A DNA stretch of 64,000 bases from Zygotorulaspora mrakii (taxonomy: Eukaryota > Ascomycota > Saccharomycetes > Saccharomycetales > Saccharomycetaceae): contig NC_050725.1 of the NCBI RefSeq assembly GCF_013402915.1, positions 930,001 to 994,000 on the forward strand, given 5' to 3'. Below are positions 20,858 to 31,584 of the stretch, piece by piece. Position 1 is the first letter of the stretch. Each line of letters opens with the position of its first letter. A program made the translations under genes and the position numbers. A model generated the notes under the pieces. It was not told where the DNA came from. It did not search any database and saw nothing but the letters and a program-made list of their open reading frames with translations.

Positions 20858-22510
20858 ATGTTTGGCTCGTTAAGGTATCTTGCAAGGGGAACTCGAGGGA
20901 TGATAAACGGAAGCCAATTGAAGAAGCACGCTTTCGATATTGCGCAACCTTCGATCAAGCTGAACAAGGTGGAGCAGAAAATATGTAGGCTGTTGAACGA
21001 CTACACGGCGCTGTTTAATGCGAAACAGGAAAATGTGGCAGAACCGCTCACTTTGCGGATATCTGGTGGGTGGGTCCGTGACAAGCTGCTTGGGCAGGAC
21101 TCTCACGATTTGGACATTGCGATAAATATAATGTCAGGGGAGCAGTTTGCGCTGCAATTGAACGAGTTTTTGACAGAGCATTATGACAAGTATGAACTTG
21201 AACCTCATTCTATCAACAAAATAGATATAAATCCAGAGAAATCGAAACATTTGGAAACGGCAACGACGAAGTTATACGAAGTAGAGATTGATTTTGTCAA
21301 TTTAAGGTCAGAGGAGTACTCAGATCATTCGCGGATTCCGGTAGTGAATTTCGGTACAGCAGAAGAAGACGCTTTCAGAAGAGACGCTACCTTGAACGCC
21401 CTGTTTTATAACATAACGCAGGACAAAATTGAAGATTTTACTAAGTTGGGATTGTACGATTTGAATAAAGGAATACTTAGAACACCGCTACCGCCCAGGC
21501 AAACTTTTCTAGATGATCCCTTACGTGTGCTGCGGTTAATCAGATTTGCCGCGAGATACAATTTTGAGATTGAGCCGAATGTTTATAAAGAAATGCAGGA
21601 CCCAGAAATTAATGATGCCTTTTTGCACAAAATATCAAATGAAAGAATTGGGGTTGAAGTGCAGAAAATTCTGAGAGGCCCAAATCCTCTATTGGGACTC
21701 TCGTTGATACAAAGCACAAAAATTGATAATGTTGTATTTCGCTGGCACGAGGATCAAGAAATAATAAACTTCAACGAGACTCACTGTGAAAACTTCAATG
21801 AAATTGAACGATTGTACTCGAGTGGTAAACTCAATGCTCATTTGGAAAGAGTTATATCGAAGTTTGACAAGTTTTTTTCATCAAGTTTGCCCTTTTACAG
21901 TAATGGCATCGATGCGTCAGCTGATTTTGCGATGAATACGATTTTAAGTTGCTGCTTGATACCAATGGCAGGCTACGATATTATATGGACGTCAAAGGCG
22001 AAGATGAATAATAAGATCTCGTTGACGGAAAGTATCCTCAAAAACTGGCTTAAGGTTGGCAAAAATGAATCTACTAGAATTGCCAAAGTTGTTAACTCTT
22101 CTAAGACTTATGATTGTATGGTCGATATGTTTTACCGCTCAAGGAATGATCAAGCTTCGTTAAAAAGATCAGATTTGGGAATTTTCCTGAGAGATTTCAA
22201 AGGCGACTGGGAAACTGTCCATTACGTATCTCTATTCAATCACTTTCTGTATTCACAGCAGAGCTATTACGAAATGGAAAAAAAATACAAATATTTACGC
22301 AGTGCCATATATAATCAAAATTTGGAAAACGCTCACCAATTGAAGCCATTGCTGAATGGAAAAGAAGTATTACAAGGCCTTAATAGGAAAGCTGGTCCAT
22401 GGTTGGGAAAAGTTAATGAACAAGCCATATATTGGCAATTTGATAATCCAAACGGAACAAAAGCCGAATTGCTGGAATATATGAAATCCATAGCACCAAA
22501 ATACGTATAA
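20858..22510 (+). CDS. CCA1: tRNA CCA-adding nucleotidyltransferase
   Basis: Adds the 3' CCA end to tRNAs. The 550-residue product (546 in S. cerevisiae) starts at ATG 20858. The polymerase-beta-like head shows ISGGWVRDKLLG and the catalytic DLDIAIN (D84 and D86), then RRDATLNALFYN and the RLIRFAARY segment of the neck. The first 14 residues carry Arg and hydrophobic residues and no acid, as in a mitochondrial presequence, and a second in-frame ATG is codon 15 (20900). In S. cerevisiae, alternative starts give mitochondrial and cytosolic/nuclear forms, and the same arrangement is likely here. Two upstream frames end within or next to the first ATG. Confidence 0.96.
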   Translation: MFGSLRYLARGTRGMINGSQLKKHAFDIAQPSIKLNKVEQKICRLLNDYTALFNAKQENVAEPLTLRISGGWVRDKLLGQDSHDLDIAINIMSGEQFALQLNEFLTEHYDKYELEPHSINKIDINPEKSKHLETATTKLYEVEIDFVNLRSEEYSDHSRIPVVNFGTAEEDAFRRDATLNALFYNITQDKIEDFTKLGLYDLNKGILRTPLPPRQTFLDDPLRVLRLIRFAARYNFEIEPNVYKEMQDPEINDAFLHKISNERIGVEVQKILRGPNPLLGLSLIQSTKIDNVVFRWHEDQEIINFNETHCENFNEIERLYSSGKLNAHLERVISKFDKFFSSSLPFYSNGIDASADFAMNTILSCCLIPMAGYDIIWTSKAKMNNKISLTESILKNWLKVGKNESTRIAKVVNSSKTYDCMVDMFYRSRNDQASLKRSDLGIFLRDFKGDWETVHYVSLFNHFLYSQQSYYEMEKKYKYLRSAIYNQNLENAHQLKPLLNGKEVLQGLNRKAGPWLGKVNEQAIYWQFDNPNGTKAELLEYMKSIAPKYV

Positions 22511-22725
22511 TTTTATAAAAGAAAAGAATTTGAATTAGAATATTGTAAAAAAACACAAAATTATTGTCCAAATCATTACTCGATACGTTTAGATTTGTGC
22601 CTATCGATTTAGGAGTCTATAGAATATATATCTATTTTGAGCTGACCTTTTTTGTATCAGCTTCGTGTCACAATTGAGAACGCCATTTTTTATCATTATT
22701 TCCCCATGATATTTCCATAGCTCTC

Positions 22726-25167
22726 CTACACTGGTGGTGGTTGATCATTCATATCTTCGCCAACAAAAAAAGAATTTGCAATAGCATCTAAATCAGAATT
22801 CATTAAATTCCATGCTCCTGAGTTATTAACATTAGTGTTTAACTGTGGTGATCCTGAGCTTGATTGAATCATAGAACTGTTACCATTATACTGATCGCGT
22901 AAAGTCCTCTGGTATGGATTGCCATTGGAAACATCTTCGATAGACAATGTGGCAGCGGTGCCAGGGGAGACGTTGGCAACCGATGTGACAGTTGATGCCT
23001 GTTCATTAAAAAAAGCACCAGATAAGGATGCATTGCCGTAATTACCATGAGTGTTTTTGGATGACCTGTCCTGAAAAAATGAATTTGTGTTTTCGAAATC
23101 AAATTCCATATGCGTTTTTAGGTCTTCTTGGTTTGGAATGCTGAAGTGAGTCCCACGTAATATATCATCTGTACTCAAATTTTCAAATTTATTATTAGTG
23201 GTAGAAGAAGGAGTTATGTTAGATGTATTTAATGAGGAAGAGTAATTTGCTTCATCAAATTTACCGTTGTTGTTTACATTGTTCCCGTTAATGCTCATTG
23301 TAAAACTGCCCTGATCTTGAGTCCAAAAGGTACTCGTAGCAGACGAAAATACAGAGTTAGTCAAAAGAGAGTCCACTTGACTGCTTTCTGTGCTACTCCC
23401 ATTGACAAAAACAATATTTTCGAAGTTATCAGTTTTGTTGTTCACCTGTAAGTATCTTTTGTCAGTTTGAGCCTCTTCTTCGTTTTCCTCAAGCGTAGTT
23501 CTTGGAATTCCCTTCAATGTCGGTAAGGTCTCGGTTGGTGTGGGCATCTCAGATTGATTTAAGACTTCAGAAGAACTATTGTGGTCTAACAAATTAGAAT
23601 AGCTTGCAACTTCGGAACTTGTGGTTCCATTTTGTCCAGTATTAGTTTGACCAGCGTTAGGTAACTCCAGAACACTGGGTGTAGATGATGCAGAGGTTGA
23701 AGACACAACCGTGTAGCCGGAGGTTATAGCGGGAGGTGTTACCAAAGAGGATGATGGAGTGCTTGCATTGTTATTTGCAGAATTCCTATATGTATCAGAA
23801 ATTGAGTCTTGTTTTCGTTTATGCCTAGCATTCATTGCCATGGTATTTTTGGTCCCAGTGTGTATATCCAGAAAAGATTCTGGTCCAGATAATGCTGTAG
23901 CATCCGTAATGTCAAATGTATTTTGTAAAGAAGACGAATCTCGAGATATTCTGTGAGAAGAGGATACACGAGTTGCTGAGCGCGGCCGGGCTGGTGATGC
24001 AGTCCTTATAGGGGAATATCGATTCGAAGCTGATGATATTGAGCTAAGAGATAAATTTTTATTGAATGAATTTACCATCATATTTGGATTTGCCTGCGGT
24101 GATGCATTCTGTTGCTGTAGGTTGTTATTCAAAGATACAAGCGAAGACATGGACCCGCCCGTGTTCGCTCTTTTCTTTGTAAACATTTTAGTGAATGCAA
24201 TGGAAGCATCATTTTCATCGCTAAGTCTGTTACTTCCTGCCAATGAAGGTTCTGATGCCATAGTCATTCTATTTGAAAAAACGTTAGTTGGCGTGGAATT
24301 TTTATCCTCGTCCAAGTAGTGATGATCAATAGATAATTCATCTTCTGCAGACCCATCGACAGATCTATGGCTAATGTTTACTTCGCTATAGGCCTTTTTA
24401 CGGCCTAAAAGATGAATACCCTTATGGGAAGAAGCAAATATCTCAGAATTAGCCTGAACGAAAGGTCTGACTGTTTTGGGATTGTTGCTGGATTTTGGGA
24501 CAAATTCCACGTCTCTGTTAGAATCATCTGTGTACTCTGAGCCCGAGGATGATTGCATAGCTGCAACAGATGATCCGTAAAATCTGCCATACTTAAGAAA
24601 TGAACCATAAGATCTTTTCCCGGTTAAATTGCCATTTTTAGGCAAATCTGGCAAAGATTGCGAGTTCATTTCCTGCCCACAATATACGTTCTGGTTGCTC
24701 TTTTTGTCTGAACCGTGCTTGCTAGAACCAAAAATCTCCAGCATTCTACTTCGAGATGATTTTTTCCTTCTATTAATAGCATCATTGGTATTTGAAACTG
24801 TAGCTGGGAAATTAACATCAACCGGTGTAGTAGAGCTTGATGACTGCGTTCCACTTTCACTCTCAGAAGCACTATCCTGAACTGTGTAGTTCACGAAAAC
24901 CATTTCACCCGCCTTTTTCTTGCCTTTCTTTCTTAATCTGCCACTAGACCGCTTTTTACCCTTCTTTGGATCATCCATCAGGACTCTCTTTGGGCTGGTC
25001 ATGACGTTAATATTTGGAGTACTTGGTGTGCTAGCAGCGACACTTTCCCCCACGCCAGATTGTTGAGAAGATGCACTGGATGACCTTCTGTAGTAATGAG
25101 GAATCTTCCATTTGTTCACTGATTCGGTGCCTGGTGTAGATTTCGGACTGCTCGAATGTTTTGCCAT
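22726..25167 (-). CDS. BCK2: Bck2 G1/S cell-cycle activator
   Basis: Ser/Thr/Asn-rich regulator that promotes G1/S transcription independently of Cln3 and can bypass loss of protein kinase C signalling in S. cerevisiae. The 813-residue product starts at ATG 25167; S. cerevisiae Bck2 has 851 residues. No catalytic domain is visible. Conserved blocks match Bck2: ESVNKWKIPHYYRRSS near residue 16, KKAGEMVFVNYTVQDSAS near 85-102, ENDASIAFTKMFTKKRANTGGS in the middle (shown here only in part), and NRYSPIRTASPARPRSATR. The tail is low-complexity and acidic. It is flanked by CCA1 and DNF1, the S. cerevisiae order. Confidence 0.93.
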   Translation of the reverse strand: MAKHSSSPKSTPGTESVNKWKIPHYYRRSSSASSQQSGVGESVAASTPSTPNINVMTSPKRVLMDDPKKGKKRSSGRLRKKGKKKAGEMVFVNYTVQDSASESESGTQSSSSTTPVDVNFPATVSNTNDAINRRKKSSRSRMLEIFGSSKHGSDKKSNQNVYCGQEMNSQSLPDLPKNGNLTGKRSYGSFLKYGRFYGSSVAAMQSSSGSEYTDDSNRDVEFVPKSSNNPKTVRPFVQANSEIFASSHKGIHLLGRKKAYSEVNISHRSVDGSAEDELSIDHHYLDEDKNSTPTNVFSNRMTMASEPSLAGSNRLSDENDASIAFTKMFTKKRANTGGSMSSLVSLNNNLQQQNASPQANPNMMVNSFNKNLSLSSISSASNRYSPIRTASPARPRSATRVSSSHRISRDSSSLQNTFDITDATALSGPESFLDIHTGTKNTMAMNARHKRKQDSISDTYRNSANNNASTPSSSLVTPPAITSGYTVVSSTSASSTPSVLELPNAGQTNTGQNGTTSSEVASYSNLLDHNSSSEVLNQSEMPTPTETLPTLKGIPRTTLEENEEEAQTDKRYLQVNNKTDNFENIVFVNGSSTESSQVDSLLTNSVFSSATSTFWTQDQGSFTMSINGNNVNNNGKFDEANYSSSLNTSNITPSSTTNNKFENLSTDDILRGTHFSIPNQEDLKTHMEFDFENTNSFFQDRSSKNTHGNYGNASLSGAFFNEQASTVTSVANVSPGTAATLSIEDVSNGNPYQRTLRDQYNGNSSMIQSSSGSPQLNTNVNNSGAWNLMNSDLDAIANSFFVGEDMNDQPPPV

Positions 25168-25949
25168 ACCTTTGTCCTCTCTTTTAGATCACGATTCAGC
25201 AAATATCGGCTTAGACCAATTCTCTCGACGACCCCTGTGATTTAGCAAGTTTTCTTGCCACCCGAAAGTTTTAAAGCCAAATATGATAGCTTTTAAGCTA
25301 TGAGTGTACTGATAGTTTTGCACTACGAAGTTACTAGGAGCTCCCGTCAGTATTTACCACTTTAAAATCGAATGTCAAGTTCGGAAAGCAATAACGCCTT
25401 TGTAAAGCCACGCTATGTCAATGAGTCAGTTAGTAAACGGCCACCAGACTAAACGGTAGTTTTTACAGTTGATGAACGCTAATATGCCGACTAAACATAC
25501 ACCTTCCACCCAACAAGTAACGTAATATTTTTGCCGTGACTTCAAGTGATAGAAAGTCGATTTAAGCCAATCCAACGCAGTCTAAATCGACAATTGCAGT
25601 GAACGTACACGAATAGTAGCTGATGTTTGAATCCGGCGTAATTTACACTGTTGAGCCCGCCAATCTTTGAACTTTTCAAATGTAAAGAAGGTTTTGTTGA
25701 AGTCCTTTTCAGATCAAGAGACGATATTTTTGACTGTTACCGGCAATCTTAGAGTTTTTTTCAGATTTACCTCCCCACACCGCACTTCGGAAATAATTAC
25801 ATATCCACATATCGTTGTGGAAGCGATTCCAAATGATGTAACCTTGATTAAGAACTAATGTCGATCAATCGCTTTTGTGAAGCGTTTGTTCGTGATAGTT
25901 AATGGAAATGATAAGTAATAAAGTGGTTAGTTTACATATGTATATGAAT
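25168..25949. other. BCK2 upstream region after DNF1
   Basis: A 782-bp spacer between tandem minus-strand genes, mainly BCK2 promoter and the DNF1 3' end. A single palindromic Gcn4/AP-1-type site TGAGTCA lies at 25422-25428. No RNA gene, repeat or credible small protein was found. Confidence 0.55.
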
Positions 25950-28900
25950 CTATTCTGCATAATCAGTGCTTTTCCTCATGAGGTCTGAGGCATGTGTCAC
26001 GCCCGGCAGATCCAGGGATGCTCTAGTTCTTTCAACTGAATATCTGTTATCCAGCTGATTAGATGCTAGCATCTGAGTTCTAGTACGATCTAGAGATGTT
26101 CTCCCTTGAAAACGCTCTTCGAGTGGTCTCGTGGAGGACATAAATCGCGACTGATGCTCGGCGTCTTCTTGCAGACGGGGCGATTGTAAGAGATTTTGAG
26201 TTTCTCTTGGAGATGACTTCCAGGGTTCGTCTCTGACTAGCTGCCTTGGAGAGCCGTCTTGAGGATCAAATATTTTCATCGGTATTTCTTCTGTGACGAC
26301 TGTATCACGAGAATAATTGTTTGCACCTGAACTCTCGACTGCGCCTCCTAATGATAGCACTTGCTCACCAAATTTACCAGATTTTGTGACTTTTGGCCTA
26401 TTAGGATCAGTTGGATCGTAGCCAGGCGGATAGTGATCGAAATCACCACGTTGCCACATTTCTCTAACAATTTCGATATCCTTAGGATTAAACATCTTGG
26501 TAAAGCAATCCCAAGTAAATCTTGGTAACAAACAGAATAACACACCAACGAAGAAGACCGCCCAAAATGCTGGTGTATTGTAAACACGAGCGCCAGCTTT
26601 CCAAAATTCACCACTTGTCAAAGAACTCGTCCAAATACCTGTCCAACCAAACACGACTAGACACGATATCGAAATCCAAAGACCCGTGAACCAATCCCAT
26701 CTATATTGATGAATCCAGACATACATGTTACAAGAAACGACGGCAATAGTGGTGACCATGATACCAACATAGTAACGATGATCCAGGCCATACCCATTTT
26801 GTGTAACGTACATTGTCTTACGGTATATGAGGTAAGGGAAAAAGAAGCAGATGATCGATTGGTAAAGACCATCTAACATATACCATAAGAACTTAGTTTG
26901 ATTCCATTCCGTTCTTAAAATACCGACACGGTAAAGTTGTGGAACTATCAAGGAAATGGTATCATTTACATCCTGATCCAATATACCTAGGAAAATAACT
27001 GGTAGGGATGTAAAAGCCAAATTGTAAAACATCAGATAAGTGTACTCAAACAGATATGAACCATCAAAATCGTTATAGATACCGTACCAGAATAATGCAA
27101 GCGTAAAGATAACATTCTTGTAAAAAAATTCCGGAATCATTTCTGCCAATCTTTTATAAGACCATCTTCCATGAACAAGAATCAATCTAGTCAGATATCT
27201 GAATTGACCAATGGCATAATCGGAGCACATAACAGCTTGGCGACCTTCCTCACCAGCAATACCAACACCAACATCTGCAGCTTGAATCATGGCAACATCA
27301 TTGGAACCATCTCCAATGGCTAACGTCATCACAGATAGAGAGTTCTTTACTAGTTTGACAACAGCAGCTTTTTGAGAAGGGGAAACTCTACAACATAAAA
27401 CTGCTTTACAATTTTTGCACAAAAGCAAAAATTTCCGCTTCATATCTTCATTAATTAAAGCCAATTTCAACGCATCACCATCGATGATGACACCGAATTC
27501 GCCTTTTGGCACGTCATGCACTTTTTTAACATTTGCAAGTTCTTCTTCAGAACCATTCATATTGAATTTCTCTCTCAAGTACTTCGTGACCAAGTTTTCC
27601 ACAATCTCACCCGGACTATTACCAAATTCTTCTACATCTTCTCCAGCATGCTTAATAACGAGTAGCTCCATTTCATTGTTCAATAAATTGCATGAAAACC
27701 CTATATTAATTGCTGTTTCAACTTTATCACCAGTTAAAACCCACAGTTTGATACCAGCTTCTGCCAATAACGCAATAGAGTCGGGCACTCCGTCTTGTAA
27801 TCTATCCTCGATGGCGGTACCACCTAATAATACTAACTCACGTTCAATGGCGTCAGCTACCTCATCCAACTGTTCTTCTCTATTTGTCACAGATGCAGCT
27901 GCCAGATCATACTTTTCATTCCATTTTAAGTAGTCGGACCATGGTAGCTCTCTCTGTGCAATACAAAGAGTTCTTAAACCCTCTGTAGCGTATTGTTCCA
28001 GATGTAAAGCAGTTTTTTCAAGTAAATTCTCATCGTTAGCACCAACTCTCCGACTCAATCTAGAATATATGACAGAATCTGCACCTTTACAGATCAAAAG
28101 AGCTTTCGGCTGTGTAGCAGCTGTTTCGCCAGGTATTTTGACGATACAGCTCATCCTCTTTCTGGAAGAGTTGAATTCCAGTATATTCATAATCTGAAAT
28201 TCTTTTTTGATACCTTGGATCTCAACCACTAAACCATTTTTAGTTTTGCCCACGAAACTGAAACCCATATCTCTGGCTGTACCAACTAATGCAGCTTCAT
28301 CGGGGGACTGCGCTTTTAATTCTAATTTTTTTGGGTCATTTTTATGAGGTTCAACAAGCACGGAATGACATAAGGCTAAAGCCAACATGAAATGCTCGCA
28401 GCACCTTTTTTGCATTTCACCACTGCTTCCCTTTAGGTCTTGTACAAATTCTTTGGAAACAAAAGTAATTTCATCGGGGTTGAATTGAGAATTGCTAGAA
28501 AGTCCTCTCAGCTCATTTATCATGTCATCTTTATCCTTTGCAATTTCTTCTCTTTCACGAATACCCTCCGATTCCACATCAATACCTTGTCGTTTTCTCA
28601 AGCCCGCTAGTGCCTCGGTGTAAGCTCTGCCGTATGAAATACCATTAATAGTTGTCTTTTTAAATTCCATAACGTTTTGTGTAAGTGTACCAGTTTTATC
28701 TGAAAATATATACTCAATTTGGCCCAAATCATCGGAAATATTCCACGATTTCGGTGTACACGGATAATCTAGCTTGGCATTGTAAAGTAAAACGTCGCCG
28801 TAAATGAAAGCCGCTTGAGCAGTCTTGATAATTTCCACAGAAATATACAAAGAAATAGGAACCAATGATTGATAAAGGATAACAGCCACCAAAAATGAAA

Positions 28901-30767
28901 CAAAACCATTTGTAGCTGCATTACCAGCTATAGTACCAAACTCATAAGACTGACGGGACTGATTTTGTCTTCGGTAATAAACACCATTAACAATACCAGA
29001 AATGAGACAGAGAATGAACAAAACAAAAAAATTAATAATAACGGAAAAATTTAGCTCTCTGGAAATTCTCGATTTTTTTGTTGGTGTTACACCAGCATTT
29101 AACATAATCTTTGTGTCGCTACCAGTAAATACTACGATACCCATTGCCCATTTTGTATTCCTTAATGTACAACCACGTAGTAGCATATTGTTAATCGTTA
29201 TTGGTTCATTTTTTAGCTCTTGATCAGCTGAATCGACCCATTTCAAATTACCTTGATACGAATACAAATTTGCATGAGGACCTTCGCTTTCGAGCCAGAA
29301 TTTAGTTCTGGAGGCATCTCTTGAATTTCTTAACCGATAACTGCATTTTAAGGATTGCCGAACTTTCAAATTTGTTTCACCATCTAAGTTTTTCGTTTCC
29401 ACGTAACATGCACCATCTGCATCAGAAGTTGATAGTAAGATAATATCAGCAGGTATCTCGTCATTGTTGTGAACACGAATAATATCACCAACTTTTACAT
29501 TTTTCCAGTAATCTTTAGCAAACTTACAATCCGGTACAGGAGGTAAAGATCTATCCAAAATACTTACGTCATTCGCGCCTGTGACGATGTTACCAGTATC
29601 ATTGTAATCAAGTGACGGCCGACCATAATCCGCTGAAAATCTTCCGTAATCCGCTGATGGCCTATAACTTCCAACAGAGTCTAGAGAATTCCTTGGACCA
29701 TCACTCATTGAATTTCGTTGACGATGCAAATCATGACGTTTGCGTTGCAGCCTTCTTCTTTTACCATCTTCAGTCATGTGCTCTTTACAAAATTCGAAAA
29801 ACTTGAACATAATTCTTGTATTTGCCTTTTTGAATTTTCTCCAAAGAGAAACGTTATCAGCTGAGACATTTTCATTCTTTATCCCACTGAGAATATGAGT
29901 CCTTGTGTTATTAACTTCCAAGTCCAAGACTGTACGTCTTGAATCCTCAAAAGCATCTTTAATTGCAGTTATAATAACGATAACAATCAATGGCACAGCG
30001 TTTAGGCCAGGATTGGTGACACCAAAAATTTGAAATGCACCAAGAATAATTAAAACCAAAAAATAAACATTTGCAAAATTTTGAAATTGAAACATTATAT
30101 TCTTTGGAAAAAAAGTAATCGGCGTATACTTTGTTGTTCTGATCTTATTCCTTGCATAGTCCGCAATCGGATTCCCTTCTTCATCAAGCATGCTCTCAGT
30201 TAGAGGCATGTTATAGTAAATGGTTCTCAGCTCATTTGAACGATTTTGCATACCGGTCTCATCGAGATTTTCCTCTTTCTTTGTGTCTTCGAATGGATTA
30301 TGAAAATTTTTTTTAGCCCATCTGAGAGTTTTCGCTCTACCAACATTTGGTCTGCCCTTCGTATTTCTTTGAGTTCCCATACGTAATCTCTTCATACCCG
30401 CTGTATCAGGATTGATTTTTCCACCAGGCTCGTTATTATCAAGTGCCACATCCTCAAAAGCTGGTGATGGGCCACCCAGTTTTGGCGTTTTCTTGAAAGA
30501 GTGCACATCGTTGTCATCGTCCTCGTACGTGTACTCATCTTCTTCTTCAAAAGTATTCGATTGCTCGCTGAATTCAGGTCGCTTCTTGTCATTTGCGTTT
30601 TCCAGAAAATTCACTCGTGGATGACCGTATATTCCAGCGCTGCCATTTGCACTTCTAGGTTGCGACGTTGCGTTAGCGGTACTCTGTTCAAATTCAAAAG
30701 TATCATCAAATGGTGATAGAGCACTGTCGTCGCCAAATGGCGATTTTATTTCTTCCGCAGGCGGCAT
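25950..30767 (-). CDS. DNF1: Dnf-type P4-ATPase phospholipid flippase
   Basis: Aminophospholipid and phosphatidylcholine flippase of the plasma membrane and endosomes, acting with a Cdc50/Lem3 subunit. The 1605-residue product starts at ATG 30767 and is the pre-duplication counterpart of Dnf1 and Dnf2. An acidic N-terminal cytosolic tail is followed by the membrane region, the actuator DGET motif (D462), the phosphorylated aspartate D690 in SDKTGTLTQN, the nucleotide-binding KGAD, and the hinge GDGSND near 1151-1156. About ten membrane segments are visible, six of them after the hinge. The C-terminal tail keeps NQLDNRYSVER and LDLPGVTHAS, conserved in Dnf1. Family assignment is firm, while Dnf1 versus Dnf2 is not a meaningful choice in an unduplicated genome. 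Confidence 0.97.
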   Translation of the reverse strand: MPPAEEIKSPFGDDSALSPFDDTFEFEQSTANATSQPRSANGSAGIYGHPRVNFLENANDKKRPEFSEQSNTFEEEDEYTYEDDDNDVHSFKKTPKLGGPSPAFEDVALDNNEPGGKINPDTAGMKRLRMGTQRNTKGRPNVGRAKTLRWAKKNFHNPFEDTKKEENLDETGMQNRSNELRTIYYNMPLTESMLDEEGNPIADYARNKIRTTKYTPITFFPKNIMFQFQNFANVYFLVLIILGAFQIFGVTNPGLNAVPLIVIVIITAIKDAFEDSRRTVLDLEVNNTRTHILSGIKNENVSADNVSLWRKFKKANTRIMFKFFEFCKEHMTEDGKRRRLQRKRHDLHRQRNSMSDGPRNSLDSVGSYRPSADYGRFSADYGRPSLDYNDTGNIVTGANDVSILDRSLPPVPDCKFAKDYWKNVKVGDIIRVHNNDEIPADIILLSTSDADGACYVETKNLDGETNLKVRQSLKCSYRLRNSRDASRTKFWLESEGPHANLYSYQGNLKWVDSADQELKNEPITINNMLLRGCTLRNTKWAMGIVVFTGSDTKIMLNAGVTPTKKSRISRELNFSVIINFFVLFILCLISGIVNGVYYRRQNQSRQSYEFGTIAGNAATNGFVSFLVAVILYQSLVPISLYISVEIIKTAQAAFIYGDVLLYNAKLDYPCTPKSWNISDDLGQIEYIFSDKTGTLTQNVMEFKKTTINGISYGRAYTEALAGLRKRQGIDVESEGIREREEIAKDKDDMINELRGLSSNSQFNPDEITFVSKEFVQDLKGSSGEMQKRCCEHFMLALALCHSVLVEPHKNDPKKLELKAQSPDEAALVGTARDMGFSFVGKTKNGLVVEIQGIKKEFQIMNILEFNSSRKRMSCIVKIPGETAATQPKALLICKGADSVIYSRLSRRVGANDENLLEKTALHLEQYATEGLRTLCIAQRELPWSDYLKWNEKYDLAAASVTNREEQLDEVADAIERELVLLGGTAIEDRLQDGVPDSIALLAEAGIKLWVLTGDKVETAINIGFSCNLLNNEMELLVIKHAGEDVEEFGNSPGEIVENLVTKYLREKFNMNGSEEELANVKKVHDVPKGEFGVIIDGDALKLALINEDMKRKFLLLCKNCKAVLCCRVSPSQKAAVVKLVKNSLSVMTLAIGDGSNDVAMIQAADVGVGIAGEEGRQAVMCSDYAIGQFRYLTRLILVHGRWSYKRLAEMIPEFFYKNVIFTLALFWYGIYNDFDGSYLFEYTYLMFYNLAFTSLPVIFLGILDQDVNDTISLIVPQLYRVGILRTEWNQTKFLWYMLDGLYQSIICFFFPYLIYRKTMYVTQNGYGLDHRYYVGIMVTTIAVVSCNMYVWIHQYRWDWFTGLWISISCLVVFGWTGIWTSSLTSGEFWKAGARVYNTPAFWAVFFVGVLFCLLPRFTWDCFTKMFNPKDIEIVREMWQRGDFDHYPPGYDPTDPNRPKVTKSGKFGEQVLSLGGAVESSGANNYSRDTVVTEEIPMKIFDPQDGSPRQLVRDEPWKSSPRETQNLLQSPRLQEDAEHQSRFMSSTRPLEERFQGRTSLDRTRTQMLASNQLDNRYSVERTRASLDLPGVTHASDLMRKSTDYAE

Positions 30768-31584
30768 TTGATGTTTCCAGTGTCTCTAAAAGCGCGATTA
30801 TAGATCGAAACTGTGTACAAGCTGTCTTGAAACTTCTCTTATTGTTTCAATACTTTCATTCACACCTGCCTCGCAAGCTGTATAAATTCCTGTTGTTGTT
30901 TCAAGCAAGCCAAACCTCTCGACGTTAATATTCGCGTCTGCTGCTCCAGAGATATCGGCACCTGCTATAGCACCGGCAATCAGTACACAATTTTTCGCGA
31001 CCCTAAATAATTCTAGGTGTTAGCAGATTAATCTGTTTCCAGTTGTATAGCTGAACTTTTAATCTTAAAATGCAGTGCTTTTCCTATGTCCTTGTCAAAG
31101 CCATATTCATCCATATTCATGTTGATTCGGCTCTCTAGCACTCTCCACAGCACATGTTTCCCTCATCGTTTCTAATGATCCACCGCCTTCCGCGGCAAGT
31201 GCTTTCAAACAAACAGTTGTATAATATCGGCGATATAACAAGGAAAGCCAACAGATATCAAGTTCGCTGTAAGAGGCTAATTCTTCTTCAATACAGTGGT
31301 ATATCATACTGTCACTAATGCAGAATCAAGACTTGATTTTTTGTATGCTATACGTATTGTATCACGTGCCCTTGGTACTGTGGCTTTCAAGTTGATATGT
31401 CCGAGTTTTTTCGTTTTCGGTATCGGACAAAATAGTCTTTAAGGGTACCTTCAACGTTTCAGCTTAAATCGTGAAACGCCTATGAAACACCTTTTATAAG
31501 CACTTTGAAACAGCTTGACACTGGTTGAGGTATATAGAGGGCTTGTTGAAACTTTGCTGGAACTTTTCGAAAGCTGCAGATTCT
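30768..31584. other. DNF1-MXR1 divergent promoter region
   Basis: An 817-bp divergent spacer. The MXR1-proximal part carries a Cbf1 E-box and a Met31/32 core (31362-31384). No other feature was recognised; the 60-70-codon frames here lack support. Confidence 0.6.
31362..31384 (+). promoter_or_regulatory. Cbf1 plus Met31/32 composite methionine element
   Basis: TCACGTG (31362-31368, the Cbf1/Met4/Met28 site) is followed 9 bp later by CTGTGGC (31378-31384), the Met31/Met32 core. Both are about 200-220 bp before the MXR1 ATG. The pair is the classic architecture of Met4-activated sulphur genes, which suits a methionine sulfoxide reductase. Confidence 0.7.

Noticed and set aside
27415..27933. 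172-codon plus-strand frame inside DNF1
   Set aside because: Antisense shadow of a strongly conserved P4-ATPase region; Ser/Pro-rich composition follows from the opposite strand's codons.
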